Shown here piece after piece: positions 5,397 to 5,421 of a stretch of DNA of 5,421 bases (within the stretch, counting starts at the first letter, position 1; each line of letters opens with the position of its first letter). The position numbers were made by a program, and so were the translations under genes. Below the pieces are notes generated by a model. It made no database searches, had not been told where the DNA came from, and was given only the letters and a program-made list of their open reading frames with translations. Source of the stretch: Gammaproteobacteria bacterium (GTDB lineage Bacteria; Pseudomonadota; Gammaproteobacteria; Eutrophobiales; Eutrophobiaceae). The DNA lies in contig JACQHV010000184.1 of the NCBI GenBank assembly GCA_016198885.1, positions 1 to 5,421 of the forward strand, read 5' to 3'.

Positions 5397-5421
5397 CTTT
5401 ATATTACTATTTAAGTTAGCA

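Noticed and set aside
1..5421. Mobile element, CRISPR array, tRNA or defence system
   Set aside because: All long frames resolve to core or small unknown genes. No transposase, regularly spaced repeats, tRNA-like fold or phage gene is visible.

Overview
The window looks like chromosomal DNA of a gammaproteobacterium, probably a sulfur oxidiser. Rho is 419 residues with no insertions and keeps the E. coli numbering of its active-site residues. Sat is the single-domain form of about 400 residues used in dissimilatory sulfur metabolism. Base composition is moderate, and the gaps between genes are AT-rich. The lineage is inferred from protein resemblance only; there is no rRNA or other decisive marker. 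I see no tRNA, insertion sequence, CRISPR array, prophage or toxin-antitoxin gene, so this reads as ordinary core genome with a few less ordinary details.

Layout from left to right. The 3' end of a YjbQ/UPF0047 gene runs rightward off the left edge and converges on hemH (ferrochelatase, minus strand). hemH is divergent from a small cupin gene, with only 24 nt between the two start codons. The cupin gene is followed 11 nt later by a zinc-ribbon NUDIX hydrolase gene, very probably in the same operon. The NUDIX gene overlaps tail to tail by 31 nt with a 71-codon minus-strand gene. That gene encodes a small cysteine-containing protein of unknown function and has a strong ribosome binding site and a good promoter. 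A 177-nt gap separates it from sat (ATP sulfurylase, plus strand), so the two are divergent and share one regulatory region. After sat comes a 180-nt gap holding a dispersed-type palindromic repeat and a hairpin over the rho stop codon. Then comes rho on the minus strand, preceded at the right edge by an AT-rich leader with a consensus -10 box, an attenuator-like hairpin with T tracts, and a perfect 7-bp palindrome.

Functionally, hemH finishes protoheme synthesis, sat interconverts adenylylsulfate (APS) and sulfate with ATP formation or use, and rho is the transcription termination helicase. These are unrelated housekeeping or energy genes placed side by side. sat stands alone here, without aprBA, aprM or dsr genes. 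The least explained parts are the 71-residue protein divergent from sat, the very tight hemH/cupin divergence, and the structured rho leader.
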